A stretch of 31,582 nucleotides of DNA from Prolixibacteraceae bacterium UBA1413. Its GTDB lineage: Bacteria > Bacteroidota > Bacteroidia > Bacteroidales > Prolixibacteraceae. The notes under the pieces were generated by a model. It worked only from the letters and a program-made list of their open reading frames with translations, ran no database searches and was not told the origin of the DNA. The position numbers were made by a program, and so were the translations under genes. The stretch is from positions 23,849 through 55,430 of the forward strand of contig DBPT01000018.1 of assembly GCA_002304925.1 (NCBI GenBank). Direction: 5' to 3'. This document shows, in pieces, positions 11,701-17,726 of the stretch (its first letter is position 1; the number at the start of each line of letters is the position of its first letter).

Positions 11701-11838
11701 AAAGGGAATTACGTCTTTGAATACAGGCTCCATGCCACCCAAAAGGGCGATTTCTCCAATGGGATCACCAGCGTGCAATGCATGTACGCCCCGCAGTTCA
11801 GCGCCCATTCAGAAGGGATCAGGGTAAAGGTGGAATAA
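5791..11838 (+). CDS. Bacterial alpha-2-macroglobulin family protein with thioester motif
   Basis: 2015 residues, typical of the large Bacteroidetes members of the family. It opens with a signal peptide (MKRVISSIFLILL...MAQS) and no lipobox. An N-terminal helical region (about 20-330) is followed by macroglobulin beta-domains, including the diagnostic A2M_N segment with IYRPGQ near residue 600. A low-complexity, Pro/Ala/Glu-rich stretch at about 1202-1235 is in the bait-region position. The core segment with FFFPQL and EALTRWR follows. DCAEQ has its thioester cysteine at residue 1468 (codon 10192-10194) and glutamine at 1471, and the helical thioester domain carries GGWPWF. Family members trap proteases by bait cleavage and covalent capture, and bacterial ones are thought to protect the periplasm or cell surface. 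The usual proteobacterial partner PBP1c is not in this window. Here the neighbours are the CXXCH propeller upstream and a convergent transporter 27 bases downstream. Confidence 0.95.
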   Translation: MKRVISSIFLILLTIQTMAQSDYSEAWKKVDSLQNLGQLQSAREEVMKIYSLSKANNQEDQLIKALLYKTFMEEGYLEEHWYEAIAFTEKEIEGSRTPVRQILLSVLAGIYQNYYRNHSWEINQRTPLADESSSDLTTWDALRFAKTTTRYYQLSLSEPEILKETDLSRYQEILSGDRKNRKYRPTLYDFLAFRAIGFFSDDWPGVIKPSGAFQLDDPRYFGPLAAFTALPPPPGAEETFESHTLKLYQEILRFRSEDPGNVEALVDADLARLEWVHRKSILALKDSLYTEALLSLVQSWEGEPVAADIIYRLANQLKSEGANYDPQTSGALRWKIRDALGWATKCMEKYPGTDGAHNCAIIAEEINKVTVEMTAPKAVVPGKPSLALLRYQNLDKVWFRVIPLQPEEALRNGEKSHEEQLKEFLTRTPVTSWETRLPDEVDYRQHSAEVKIPALSPGYYLVMASSTKNFKTDAPITWWKVWSSCISLVERKNEEGNLEILALDREEGTPLENVTVQPFFRKYNTSWRKYTDQPGPTLVTNARGEATIILSRDKQVNHPYYLVLTSGKDQFITRSSNAMFYRNVENQKSTRSWLFTDRAIYRPGQTLWFKGIILDQEGDNHTIRKNFREEITFRDMNGQEISSQQLVTNEFGSFSGSFVIPLGGLTGVMSLTGRYGSIDFRVEEYKRPKFEIVFEPVEGAPQLNREVVVKGRASAYAGSKIPGASVTWRVVRDARFPRFWWWRQERFPSSPEEEISSGTSVTGSEGEFEIRFTAIPDNKISGKFSPVFTYTVHATVTDINGETHDARTVVSAGFESLMVSTNLTEKINREEAPDIEVITTNLDGVPEQAAGLVTVRRLTPPGRVLLPRLWERPDRHTLSPEEFRKLFPNEVYNDEDDCTTWPEGDTVLSDSFETPRKSSISGLRKLQPGNYVLKITTSDPFGKPVEHTHYFTLFSPAEGKTVAVEPLTVTLLTPQAEPGETASLLIATPIRKAWVTLSLFSKNGKPRHRNYRIDNGQIRVELPVTESDRGNISIRAVMVRENRSFQEEATITVPYSNKELEITLGSFRDKLQPGQEEEWRITVRDKAGNAAVAELLATLYDASLDIFTRHNWYFSLYHTLTGVSEWESKSGFGNVMGNQLWLPWKSGSVRIREYERLPGFLSGNEEQVFLYVESMTDRAMAQKSVRIRGMAPLDQEMNENPMMDYAFDESAPALPMNGAGEPEQASPGLPPVKARTDFRETAFFFPQLGTNENGEILLRFSMPEALTRWRMMGLAHTADLKTGMIEKALITSKDVMVFPNAPRFLREGDVMEFSASVSNQSGHPLEGTAELRFFDALTMVPVDHLMKLDSPVRDFSIGGGENAAVSWKITVPEGIQALVYRITATAGAFSDGEEAPLPVLTNRMLVTESLPLPIREETTKSFTFDKLVNSGSQNATLRNHRLTLEYTSNPAWYAVQALPYLMEFPHDCAEQVFSRYYANTLATHLANSDPAIRRVFDAWKNLAPDALKSNLEKNEELKAILLQETPWVRDAASEGERKQRIAILLDAVKMAAEQKTALKKLAEMQASEGGWPWFPGMPQSVTITRHILSGIGHLAVLKAMDPARDHELSGMVGKAIGYLDSEKLASFKKLKKEFPSTLKEYHAGFNDIHYLYARSFFLATHPCGEELKEMVDYYKEQAAKYWKNSNLYLKAMTALSLHRLGDSRTAGLILRSLAETALHNEESGMYWRDNKPGWFWHESPIETQALLIEAWDEISADIRSIDEMKVWLLKQKETNDWKSTKATAEAVYALLKRGVSLLTESRPVSITMAGTQVNPYLAEGIQPEPGSGYFKTSWQGGEITPVMGHVTVHNPNPGIAWGALNWQYFEQLDKITPADTPLAVTKELFREINTPQGPKLERVSETTPLRVGDKVVVRVILKTDRNMEYVHLKDMRASAFEPVNVLSGYRWQAGLGYYESTLDAATHFFIDYLPKGNYVFEYRLHATQKGDFSNGITSVQCMYAPQFSAHSEGIRVKVE

Positions 11839-11865
11839 TACCAAACCGTTACCTTCACCGGCAGG

Positions 11866-13542
11866 TTACACGAATGCCAGGATCAGCAGCTGGGCCAGGA
11901 TTACCCGCAGAAACATGGTCAGCGGGTAGACTGTGGAATAAGAAACGGCAGGTTGATCGTTGTTGGCGATGGATCCCGCATAGGACAATGCCGGCGGGTC
12001 GGTGGTGCTTCCCGCAAGAAGACCCATCAGGATGAAGTAGTTCAATCCAGCAAACTTCCGTGCGACGAATCCCATGATCAGCAGCGGAAGGATGGTGATC
12101 AGGAAACCGAGGCCGATCCAGAGTAATCCGTCGCCTGAGAAGACCGTTTCGGCGAATTGTCCTCCCGACATCAGGCCTACGCTGGCCAAAAAGAGGGTTA
12201 TCCCGATTTCACGGAGCATAAAGTTGGCACTCTGGGTGGTGTAGGTAATCAGCTTCAGTTTAAATCCGAACCGCCCGATGAGGATGGAGACGATCAGGGG
12301 GCCTCCGGCAAGGCCCAGTTTGACAGGCATGGGAATCCCGGGGATGAAAAAGGGTATGCTCCCGATCAGTATCCCCAGGAAAATCCCGATGAAGAGGGTG
12401 ATGATATGAGGTTCGTCAAGCCGTTTAAGAGTATTGCCCAGGAATTTCTCTACCTTCTCAATATCGCCCAGTTCACCGACCACCATTACCCGGTCGCCTA
12501 CCTGAAGCACCAGGTTCGGATTTCCCAGCAGGTCAACCCCGGACCGGTGCACGCGGGTGATGTTCACGCCGTACAGGGTACGCAAACGCAGGGATCCCAA
12601 AGTTTTGCCGTTGATCTCACTCCGGGTGATCACAATGCGGCGCGAGACCAGCTGTTTTTCGGAAGCTTCCCAGTCCATCTCCACTTTTTCCCCCATAAAT
12701 ACCGTAACCGGCTCCACGTCGGCAGTTGCAGTAATAACAAGGAGGAGGTCCCCCTCCTGGAGGATGGAATCCATCCGGGGGATGGAATAATGGCCTTGGC
12801 GCATCATCCGGGAGATGACGAAACTGCGCCCGACAAGGTCTTTGATTTCGTGGAGTTTCCGGCCGCTGAGAGCTTTATTGGTAAGCCTGAGCGTCATTAT
12901 TTCCGGTTTGTCGGCCTGCACTTCCCCGGAAGCCTCAAGGGCTTGTTCCTCCTGTTCGATGTTTATCCTGAACATCAGTCTTATCACCACCATGGAGAGG
13001 ATGATGCCCACCACGGCAAGAGGATAGGCAACGGCATAACCAAGGGCAATCTGGGGAATCTCCGCGAGCTGACCGGCTTCAAAGGCCTGTTTCAAAGCTT
13101 CCTGGGCGGCTCCCAGACCCGGAGTGTTGGTAACTGCTCCCGACATTACACCCACCAGCATGGGCATCGAAACCCGGCCGTTCAACAGATAAAAAAGGAG
13201 GATGGTTACCCCCACCCCCAGCAACACAATGCCCGCTGCCATCAGGTTAAGCTGCATGCCTCCCCGCTTAAAGGAGGAAAAGAAACCGGGACCTACCTGA
13301 AGGCCAATGCTGTAAATAAAAAGAATCAGCCCGAATTCTCTGACAAATTCCGCAACTTCGTGGTTGACAGTGAATCCCAGATGGCCGATAAAAAGCCCGA
13401 CAAAAAGCACAAACGTCGGACCCAGGGAAATTCCGACAATCTTCACCTTCCCCAACAACACCCCCAGCCAGATGGCCAGTGAGTACAGCAGGATGGTATG
13501 CGCAATACCTTCCGAAAAAAGAAGCGTTCTGAACCATTCCAT
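11866..13542 (-). CDS. AspT/YidE/YbjL-type transporter with two RCK_C (TrkA-C) domains
   Basis: 558-residue inner-membrane protein of the aspartate:alanine exchanger family (AAE; YidE/YbjL duplication proteins). An N-terminal block of about five or six membrane helices begins at LLYSLAIWLGVLLG. It includes the first conserved half-motif SGAVTNTPGLGAA. A soluble middle (about 215-370) holds two TrkA-C-like domains, recognisable by LQEGDLLLVI and LQVGDRVMVVG. A second helical block carries the duplicated motif GSTTDPPALSYA. Family members with AspT function exchange aspartate and alanine, but most YidE-like members have no assigned substrate, so none is given here. The length matches the family. 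It converges with the macroglobulin gene. An inverted repeat lies 40 bases upstream of the ATG. I see no exact -7 element. Confidence 0.92.
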   Translation of the reverse strand: MEWFRTLLFSEGIAHTILLYSLAIWLGVLLGKVKIVGISLGPTFVLFVGLFIGHLGFTVNHEVAEFVREFGLILFIYSIGLQVGPGFFSSFKRGGMQLNLMAAGIVLLGVGVTILLFYLLNGRVSMPMLVGVMSGAVTNTPGLGAAQEALKQAFEAGQLAEIPQIALGYAVAYPLAVVGIILSMVVIRLMFRINIEQEEQALEASGEVQADKPEIMTLRLTNKALSGRKLHEIKDLVGRSFVISRMMRQGHYSIPRMDSILQEGDLLLVITATADVEPVTVFMGEKVEMDWEASEKQLVSRRIVITRSEINGKTLGSLRLRTLYGVNITRVHRSGVDLLGNPNLVLQVGDRVMVVGELGDIEKVEKFLGNTLKRLDEPHIITLFIGIFLGILIGSIPFFIPGIPMPVKLGLAGGPLIVSILIGRFGFKLKLITYTTQSANFMLREIGITLFLASVGLMSGGQFAETVFSGDGLLWIGLGFLITILPLLIMGFVARKFAGLNYFILMGLLAGSTTDPPALSYAGSIANNDQPAVSYSTVYPLTMFLRVILAQLLILAFV

Positions 13543-13861
13543 ATCTCAGGATCCGTTAAAATTCCGAAAGCAATAAACCCAAAACCGGATTTACCGGTTT
13601 ATCGGTACAAGGTTACACATTATTTATGAAATCTCATGCAGAACTAAGTTCCGTCCATGCCCCACCTTACCGTCGCTTCACGGTTGAAATTCTCCATCTC
13701 AGGCATCAATTCATTAAACGGTTATCACAACAACATGATCTTCCTGATATCACTTTCCTGCTCCTGAAATCTAATCCCGGTGCATATGAACTATCATCGG
13801 GGAATTGGTCCCTGTGCCGTTGCACAAATGTTGTCCGTTCCCGGGTCTTAGATAAGAATTT
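13543..13861. other. Intergenic region without a supported gene
   Basis: 319 bases between the transporter and the small barrel-like protein. It contains the AAACCGG inverted repeat and, on the plus strand, a 79-codon open frame (13626-13865). That frame has no recognisable features and overlaps the stop of the convergent neighbour, so it is not called. No exact TAnnTTTG was found for the transporter; a near match (TAACCTTG) sits on the minus strand around 13608-13615. Confidence 0.5.
13582..13600. repeat. Inverted repeat AAACCGG-N5-CCGGTTT upstream of the transporter
   Basis: A perfect 7-bp inverted repeat with a 5-base loop (ATTTA). On the minus strand it is followed by TTTGGGTTTATT, so it could weakly terminate the upstream gene. 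It could equally act as an operator about 40 bases before the transporter ATG. A related fused palindrome occurs at 16858-16869. Confidence 0.4.
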
Positions 13862-14374
13862 TTAAAACCGGTGGAAGAGATTGACATTTATAGCGGGTAA
13901 GAACCGGTCCACATGGGCCCAGTTTCTTTCAGGATTCAGATTACAGATGAATCCGCCCTCGAGGTTCAGCCCGAAATTCCTTGTCGTAAAGATTTCTCCG
14001 CCAACCCTGAAGCAGCTGTTCCACCAGGCTCTGTCCCATTCGTAGGGCTGTTGCAGGATACAGTTCATTCCCAGCTTCACATAAAAAAGCCGCTTATCGG
14101 GGGAGTAACTGAATCTTCCGAAATGATAGTAGAAATCGCCTGACAAGGAAAAGAGATTATCCCATTTCCCCAGACGGGGCATATCGGGAAGGAATCCTGT
14201 GCTCAGACCTGCCCTGACCTGATCAAAAAGTTTATAACGTACGCTGATGCTTGCCAGTTCCGGAAAACCCATTCCCAGGGAAACATCTCCTTTCTTTTGT
14301 CCGAAAGCCGCACTCCCCCCACTGAAGATCAAGCCAACAACCAATACGATATAAATCCGCTGTCTTATTCTCAC
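13862..14374 (-). CDS. Small exported outer-membrane beta-barrel-like protein, unknown function
   Basis: 170 residues with a GTG start (14372-14374). No in-frame ATG exists upstream before a stop, and the signal peptide begins at once (MRIRQRIYIVLVVGLIF...AAFGQ). The mature part is built of alternating hydrophobic and aromatic strands (for example VRAGLSTGF, YYHFGRFSY, FYVKLGMN, FRVGGEIF) and ends in LFHRF. A terminal phenylalanine is the usual C-terminal signature of outer-membrane barrels. The size suits an eight-stranded barrel. No family was recognised, and a periplasmic beta protein is the alternative. It is 188 bases downstream of the TPR gene on the same strand. The non-ATG start may lower expression. 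Confidence 0.75.
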   Translation of the reverse strand: MRIRQRIYIVLVVGLIFSGGSAAFGQKKGDVSLGMGFPELASISVRYKLFDQVRAGLSTGFLPDMPRLGKWDNLFSLSGDFYYHFGRFSYSPDKRLFYVKLGMNCILQQPYEWDRAWWNSCFRVGGEIFTTRNFGLNLEGGFICNLNPERNWAHVDRFLPAINVNLFHRF

Positions 14375-14392
14375 GATCAGAAATCAAGTCCC

Positions 14393-14407
14393 TCCGGTTA
14401 AGCCGGA
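14393..14407. repeat. Short inverted repeat TCCGG-N5-CCGGA in the leader of the barrel-like gene
   Basis: A perfect 5-bp inverted repeat with the loop TTAAG, 18 bases upstream of the GTG. On the minus strand it is preceded by a run of T and followed by a GGAGGG that is too far (about 15 bases) from the start for a standard ribosome binding site. Hairpin formation in the leader is possible; significance is uncertain. Confidence 0.25.
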
Positions 14408-14562
14408 AAAATGAAAAACCTGAGCAATTTGTAAATGTAGACAAAAAATTCATTCTCCGTCGTGTTACCGAATCGAAGGAATCACTGTCACCATCGTCTT
14501 TCCGGCGGGCGAACCTTTTCCAGAGAGGTGCATGACTTACGGGGTTTTCAAAACAAGGTATC

Positions 14563-16782
14563 TTAAGGGGAAAGAGAATAGCGAAGCTGGTCAAGCATGA
14601 TGGGGACCTCACCGGGGTCTATGCCGGCGGCAATCAGGAAATGAAGATCCTCGTCAAACGCGGCCATGAATTCCTCCTCTGAAAAGCCACCGGTTTGTAT
14701 GGACAGGCGGTAATATTCAATGGTGGATTCCCGTTTCCCGAGGGCCCACTGAACATGGCCCATGTTCATCAGATCATATTTGTCGGGCTGGTCATCCATC
14801 AGTTTAAGGTAATATTTCTCTGCCTGTCCGGTTTTCCCTGACAGGAAGGAACACCAGGCGATGGGCCGCCATGCCTTTTTGTTGCCGGGAGCCAGGTATT
14901 CTATTTTAAAAAACGTATTCAGGGCATCCTGGTATCTGCCGGTTTCGCTGAGACAATAGCCGATGGCATAGATGGTGTTCAGATTGTCAGGTTCCAGGGC
15001 ATCCAGGGATTGATAAACTTTCAGGGCTTCCCCGGGAAGTTTCAGATTCCTGTAACAGAGCGCTATTTTCTTCAGGTTCCAGATTTTGTTAACCTCATAA
15101 AGTTCCGCTTTTTGGTACAGCGAAAGCGCTTTTTCATAATCTCCCAGCTTCTGGTGGCAATAAGCTGCCTTTTGCAGGGTTTCTCCGTCATGTTCCCCCG
15201 AGCGTCCGAAGATCTCCAGGGCTTCCTCAAAATAGCCTTTCTCAAAATAAAACTCCGCCAGTTTTGCTACCATCCCGGGATGCTCCTTAAGAATTCCATG
15301 GAAAGCCAATTTGTTGTGGAAATCAAATTTCCAGCTGAAAATATCTTCGAAATCGGTTCTGGAAGGATGGAGGTGATAAAAACGGTAAAGGTCCTGGATG
15401 TACTGGTTAGAAACAATGCCATCCTTCTTGCCGGGAGAGAGCATATCCTCCAACTTCTCCTCTTCTTCGAACTGCTCCATTTCCGCCTTAAGAAAAGAAG
15501 CCATCATGGCCCTGGCTTCTCCGGTGATCTGCTGAAGCATAATGGTAAAAGAATATTTGTCGGAATTGCACAGCATGGGAGACTGGAGCAAGGCTGCCGT
15601 TATGCCGGACTGGGTATCCTCCTGATCTGAGGAAGAGATGACGGGGATTTCGGGATGGTCAGGAAAGAAGGGGACAAACCAGTTGGCAAGTTCATTGAAG
15701 AAGGGAAATCTCTTGAACATGGAAAAAGAAGCCAGGAAAACATCGGCTCCTTCGGTTTGCATGCGGGCCATTTCTTCCATTTTTTCCACCAATCCGGGCG
15801 AGTCACCGAAGAGGGCGCTCCATTCGGGATTCCTGTCGTCGGAGGACTCCTTCTCCATCAGGCTGTCAATGTTGAGTTTATTCCTGATATTGGGTGAAAT
15901 CCTGATCATCTCCGGGATGATCTCCTCCTGGATCTTTTGCTTGATTTTTTCCGTTTCCCGGCTTCCCAGGAGTTGAAGTAAGATCCGCTCCACATTTCTG
16001 TAAAAGGCGGAGTCCTCGTTCATTATTTCAAAACGGGTGCGTATCTGCGGATAGAATTCAATAAACAGGTCATAGTGATAGAGTGCGATGAGGAAACCGG
16101 TGAGGCAACGCTGGCTGACCAGCAGGTTATTTCGGTTCTTCCCGTAGAGGTCGAGGTGCAATTCCAGCTTTTCTCTGTCGAAATAACGGAGCAGTCCAAA
16201 GGTCAGGGCTGTGACCAGGAGGGATTTGAATTCGGGTCGAAGGGAATCATCATCAAAAGCGGCATTCACAAAATCTCTTTCCTCACTGCCCATCTTATCA
16301 ATGAACACGATTCGGTAAAACAAGAGGATGAATTTCTGCCAGTATTCCGCAGCTACCGGAACTGTTCTCCTCTCTTCATCCTGCAGTTCTTCCCCGGGAT
16401 GGTTCGTCTGAAGGGCTGCCAATTCTTCCAGGGAACGTTTTGAATAATCGAAGGACATGAGACCGGCAGACCGTTTTTTCTGATAAAAGAGCGTTCCGGA
16501 GTGGGCGGTCAGCCAGTTTTCCCTGATTCTGACGGTGAGTTCCAGGAGGGATCTCACCAGATGGAGAAAGATCTTTTCGCGTTCCGGGTCATTCACCCCA
16601 TCCAGGGTGTATTTCCGGATATAGAGATAGGTCTCCTCCAGATCATACACCTTATCGGCAAATTCTCCCTGCCGGGTTTCTGCAACCAGTTTTCCCAACA
16701 GCGAAAAAGCCTGTTTCAGTTTTTTTGTCAAAAGATGCTGATAAATTCCGGAGCACAAGCTATTCAGTTCACTTTCAGTCAT
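14563..16782 (-). CDS. Cytoplasmic tetratricopeptide-repeat protein
   Basis: 739 residues beginning MTESELNSLCSGIY. There is no signal peptide, membrane segment or lipobox, so it is likely cytoplasmic. The first 480 or so residues are helical and acidic without a recognised domain, including the runs EKIKQKIQEEII and EQFEEEEKLEDM. From about residue 500 to 697 there are consecutive TPR-like units (for example GYFEEALEIF, GDYEKALSLYQKA, KLPGEALKVYQSL, GRYQDALNTFFKIE, GKTGQAEKYYLKL), ending in a short tail. TPR arrays scaffold protein interactions, and no enzymatic motif was seen. A -7 element lies 24 bases before the ATG, so it probably has its own promoter. It is separated by 269 bases from the HAD gene upstream. 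The function is unknown. Confidence 0.88.
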   Translation of the reverse strand: MTESELNSLCSGIYQHLLTKKLKQAFSLLGKLVAETRQGEFADKVYDLEETYLYIRKYTLDGVNDPEREKIFLHLVRSLLELTVRIRENWLTAHSGTLFYQKKRSAGLMSFDYSKRSLEELAALQTNHPGEELQDEERRTVPVAAEYWQKFILLFYRIVFIDKMGSEERDFVNAAFDDDSLRPEFKSLLVTALTFGLLRYFDREKLELHLDLYGKNRNNLLVSQRCLTGFLIALYHYDLFIEFYPQIRTRFEIMNEDSAFYRNVERILLQLLGSRETEKIKQKIQEEIIPEMIRISPNIRNKLNIDSLMEKESSDDRNPEWSALFGDSPGLVEKMEEMARMQTEGADVFLASFSMFKRFPFFNELANWFVPFFPDHPEIPVISSSDQEDTQSGITAALLQSPMLCNSDKYSFTIMLQQITGEARAMMASFLKAEMEQFEEEEKLEDMLSPGKKDGIVSNQYIQDLYRFYHLHPSRTDFEDIFSWKFDFHNKLAFHGILKEHPGMVAKLAEFYFEKGYFEEALEIFGRSGEHDGETLQKAAYCHQKLGDYEKALSLYQKAELYEVNKIWNLKKIALCYRNLKLPGEALKVYQSLDALEPDNLNTIYAIGYCLSETGRYQDALNTFFKIEYLAPGNKKAWRPIAWCSFLSGKTGQAEKYYLKLMDDQPDKYDLMNMGHVQWALGKRESTIEYYRLSIQTGGFSEEEFMAAFDEDLHFLIAAGIDPGEVPIMLDQLRYSLSP

Positions 16783-16805
16783 ACAGGTATTCCAAGAGCT
16801 TTATA

Positions 16806-16813
16806 CAAAGGTA
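16806..16813 (-). promoter_or_regulatory. -7 promoter element for the TPR gene
   Basis: Minus-strand TACCTTTG matches TAnnTTTG exactly and lies 23 bases upstream of the ATG at 16782. No convincing TTTG -33 was found at 16-20 bases. The AAAACCGGTTTT palindrome is 44 bases further upstream, in an activator or operator position. Confidence 0.45.
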
Positions 16814-16857
16814 ACTTTAATGGCTGAAAAATGAACGACAGATGAAAAAATCGTTGA

Positions 16858-16869
16858 AAAACCGGTTTT
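16858..16869. repeat. 12-bp perfect palindrome AAAACCGGTTTT
   Basis: A contiguous perfect palindrome in the 269-base gap between the HAD and TPR genes, upstream of the TPR -7 element. It shares the AAACCGG/CCGGTTT arms with the inverted repeat at 13582-13600, which also precedes a minus-strand gene. This could be a shared regulator-binding motif. Confidence 0.4.
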
Positions 16870-17051
16870 ACCTGCGGCAACTGTCAAGCTCGTTGATTTT
16901 GGCGATGACGAAGGCTTAGGCAGCAGTTCATCCGGCCCAGTTTTCCGTTTTGCCCGTCCTGACTGAAATTTCTACGACAATGACCTCTTTGTTGAACTGG
17001 ATGAATCCGAATTCCGGAACAAAACTGCCGGCCATGATTTCAGGCTGACTT

Positions 17052-17726
17052 TTAAGCGCTTCTGAAGAAATTTCGCACATAAGGGAGCAGCTCTTCCGGG
17101 TCATCAGCCAGATGATCGGGATTGAGAGAAGCAAGAATATCCCTGCTGTTCAGTCCCCAACTCACCGCAATAACAGAAATTCCGGCTTTTTTGCAGGCTT
17201 CGATATCACGGGTCTCATCCCCCACATACACGACACTGTCTCTGGCGATGTTCTCCCGCTCAAGCATCCTCCTGATCACCATTTCCTTGCCGAAAAAATT
17301 GTTCCCGCTGTAAACGAAATCAATGATGCCCGACAGGGAATGGTGCTGAAGAAAGTGAATGACGTTTTTTCTGGAATTGGAAGTCAATATTCCCAGTCTG
17401 AACCCGGCATTACCGATTTCCTTCAGGGAATCGCCCATTCCCCTGATCATTCCGGCTCCGGCGATATGGAGGCTCATCTCCTTTCGCATACGAAGGAGCA
17501 GGGACAGCAACCTGAGGCGGGATAATCCGTATGATTTCATAACGTCCTGCAGTTTGCGTGAGCGCAACAATTCCAACTCTTGCCTGCTGACCTGTTGGAC
17601 GCTGTATTCGGGGGCAATACGGTTGTAAATGGGAAAAGCGAGTTCCAGGGTATCGGCAATGGTTCCGTCAAAATCGAAGATAACGTATTTCCTGTCAGGT
17701 ATCATCAGACGCAATTTATGATTCAT
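17052..17726 (-). CDS. HAD-superfamily phosphatase (phosphoglycolate-phosphatase-like)
   Basis: 224 residues, normal for the subfamily I HAD phosphatases. All four motifs are visible: I, DFDGT with nucleophile Asp18 and acid/base Asp20; II, TSNS (115-118); III, Lys147 in FFGKE; IV, GDETRD (169-174). A helical cap lies between motifs I and II. No signal peptide, so cytoplasmic. The ATG at 17726 overlaps the GH20 stop as ATGA, which fixes this start over the internal Met8 and indicates translational coupling. The family hydrolyses small phosphorylated metabolites. Given the coupling, a sugar phosphate from the glycan pathway is a reasonable inference, but the exact substrate is not readable. 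Gph-type phosphoglycolate phosphatase is the nearest familiar comparison. Confidence 0.9.
   Translation of the reverse strand: MNHKLRLMIPDRKYVIFDFDGTIADTLELAFPIYNRIAPEYSVQQVSRQELELLRSRKLQDVMKSYGLSRLRLLSLLLRMRKEMSLHIAGAGMIRGMGDSLKEIGNAGFRLGILTSNSRKNVIHFLQHHSLSGIIDFVYSGNNFFGKEMVIRRMLERENIARDSVVYVGDETRDIEACKKAGISVIAVSWGLNSRDILASLNPDHLADDPEELLPYVRNFFRSA

Noticed and set aside
12157..13482. Long open frame (441 codons) on the plus strand opposite the transporter
   Set aside because: It is a GC-rich antisense shadow, rich in His, Gln and Gly with no domain, signal peptide or promoter, while the minus strand encodes a clear full-length transporter.
13626..13865. 79-codon plus frame in the gap upstream of the transporter
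   Set aside because: Overlaps the convergent barrel-like gene, has no recognisable composition, promoter or homology pattern.
16928..17134. 68-codon minus frame between the HAD and TPR genes
   Set aside because: The last 35 or so residues look protein-like, but the frame overlaps the HAD 3' end, has no start signal, and matches nothing I recognise. A gene remnant is possible.
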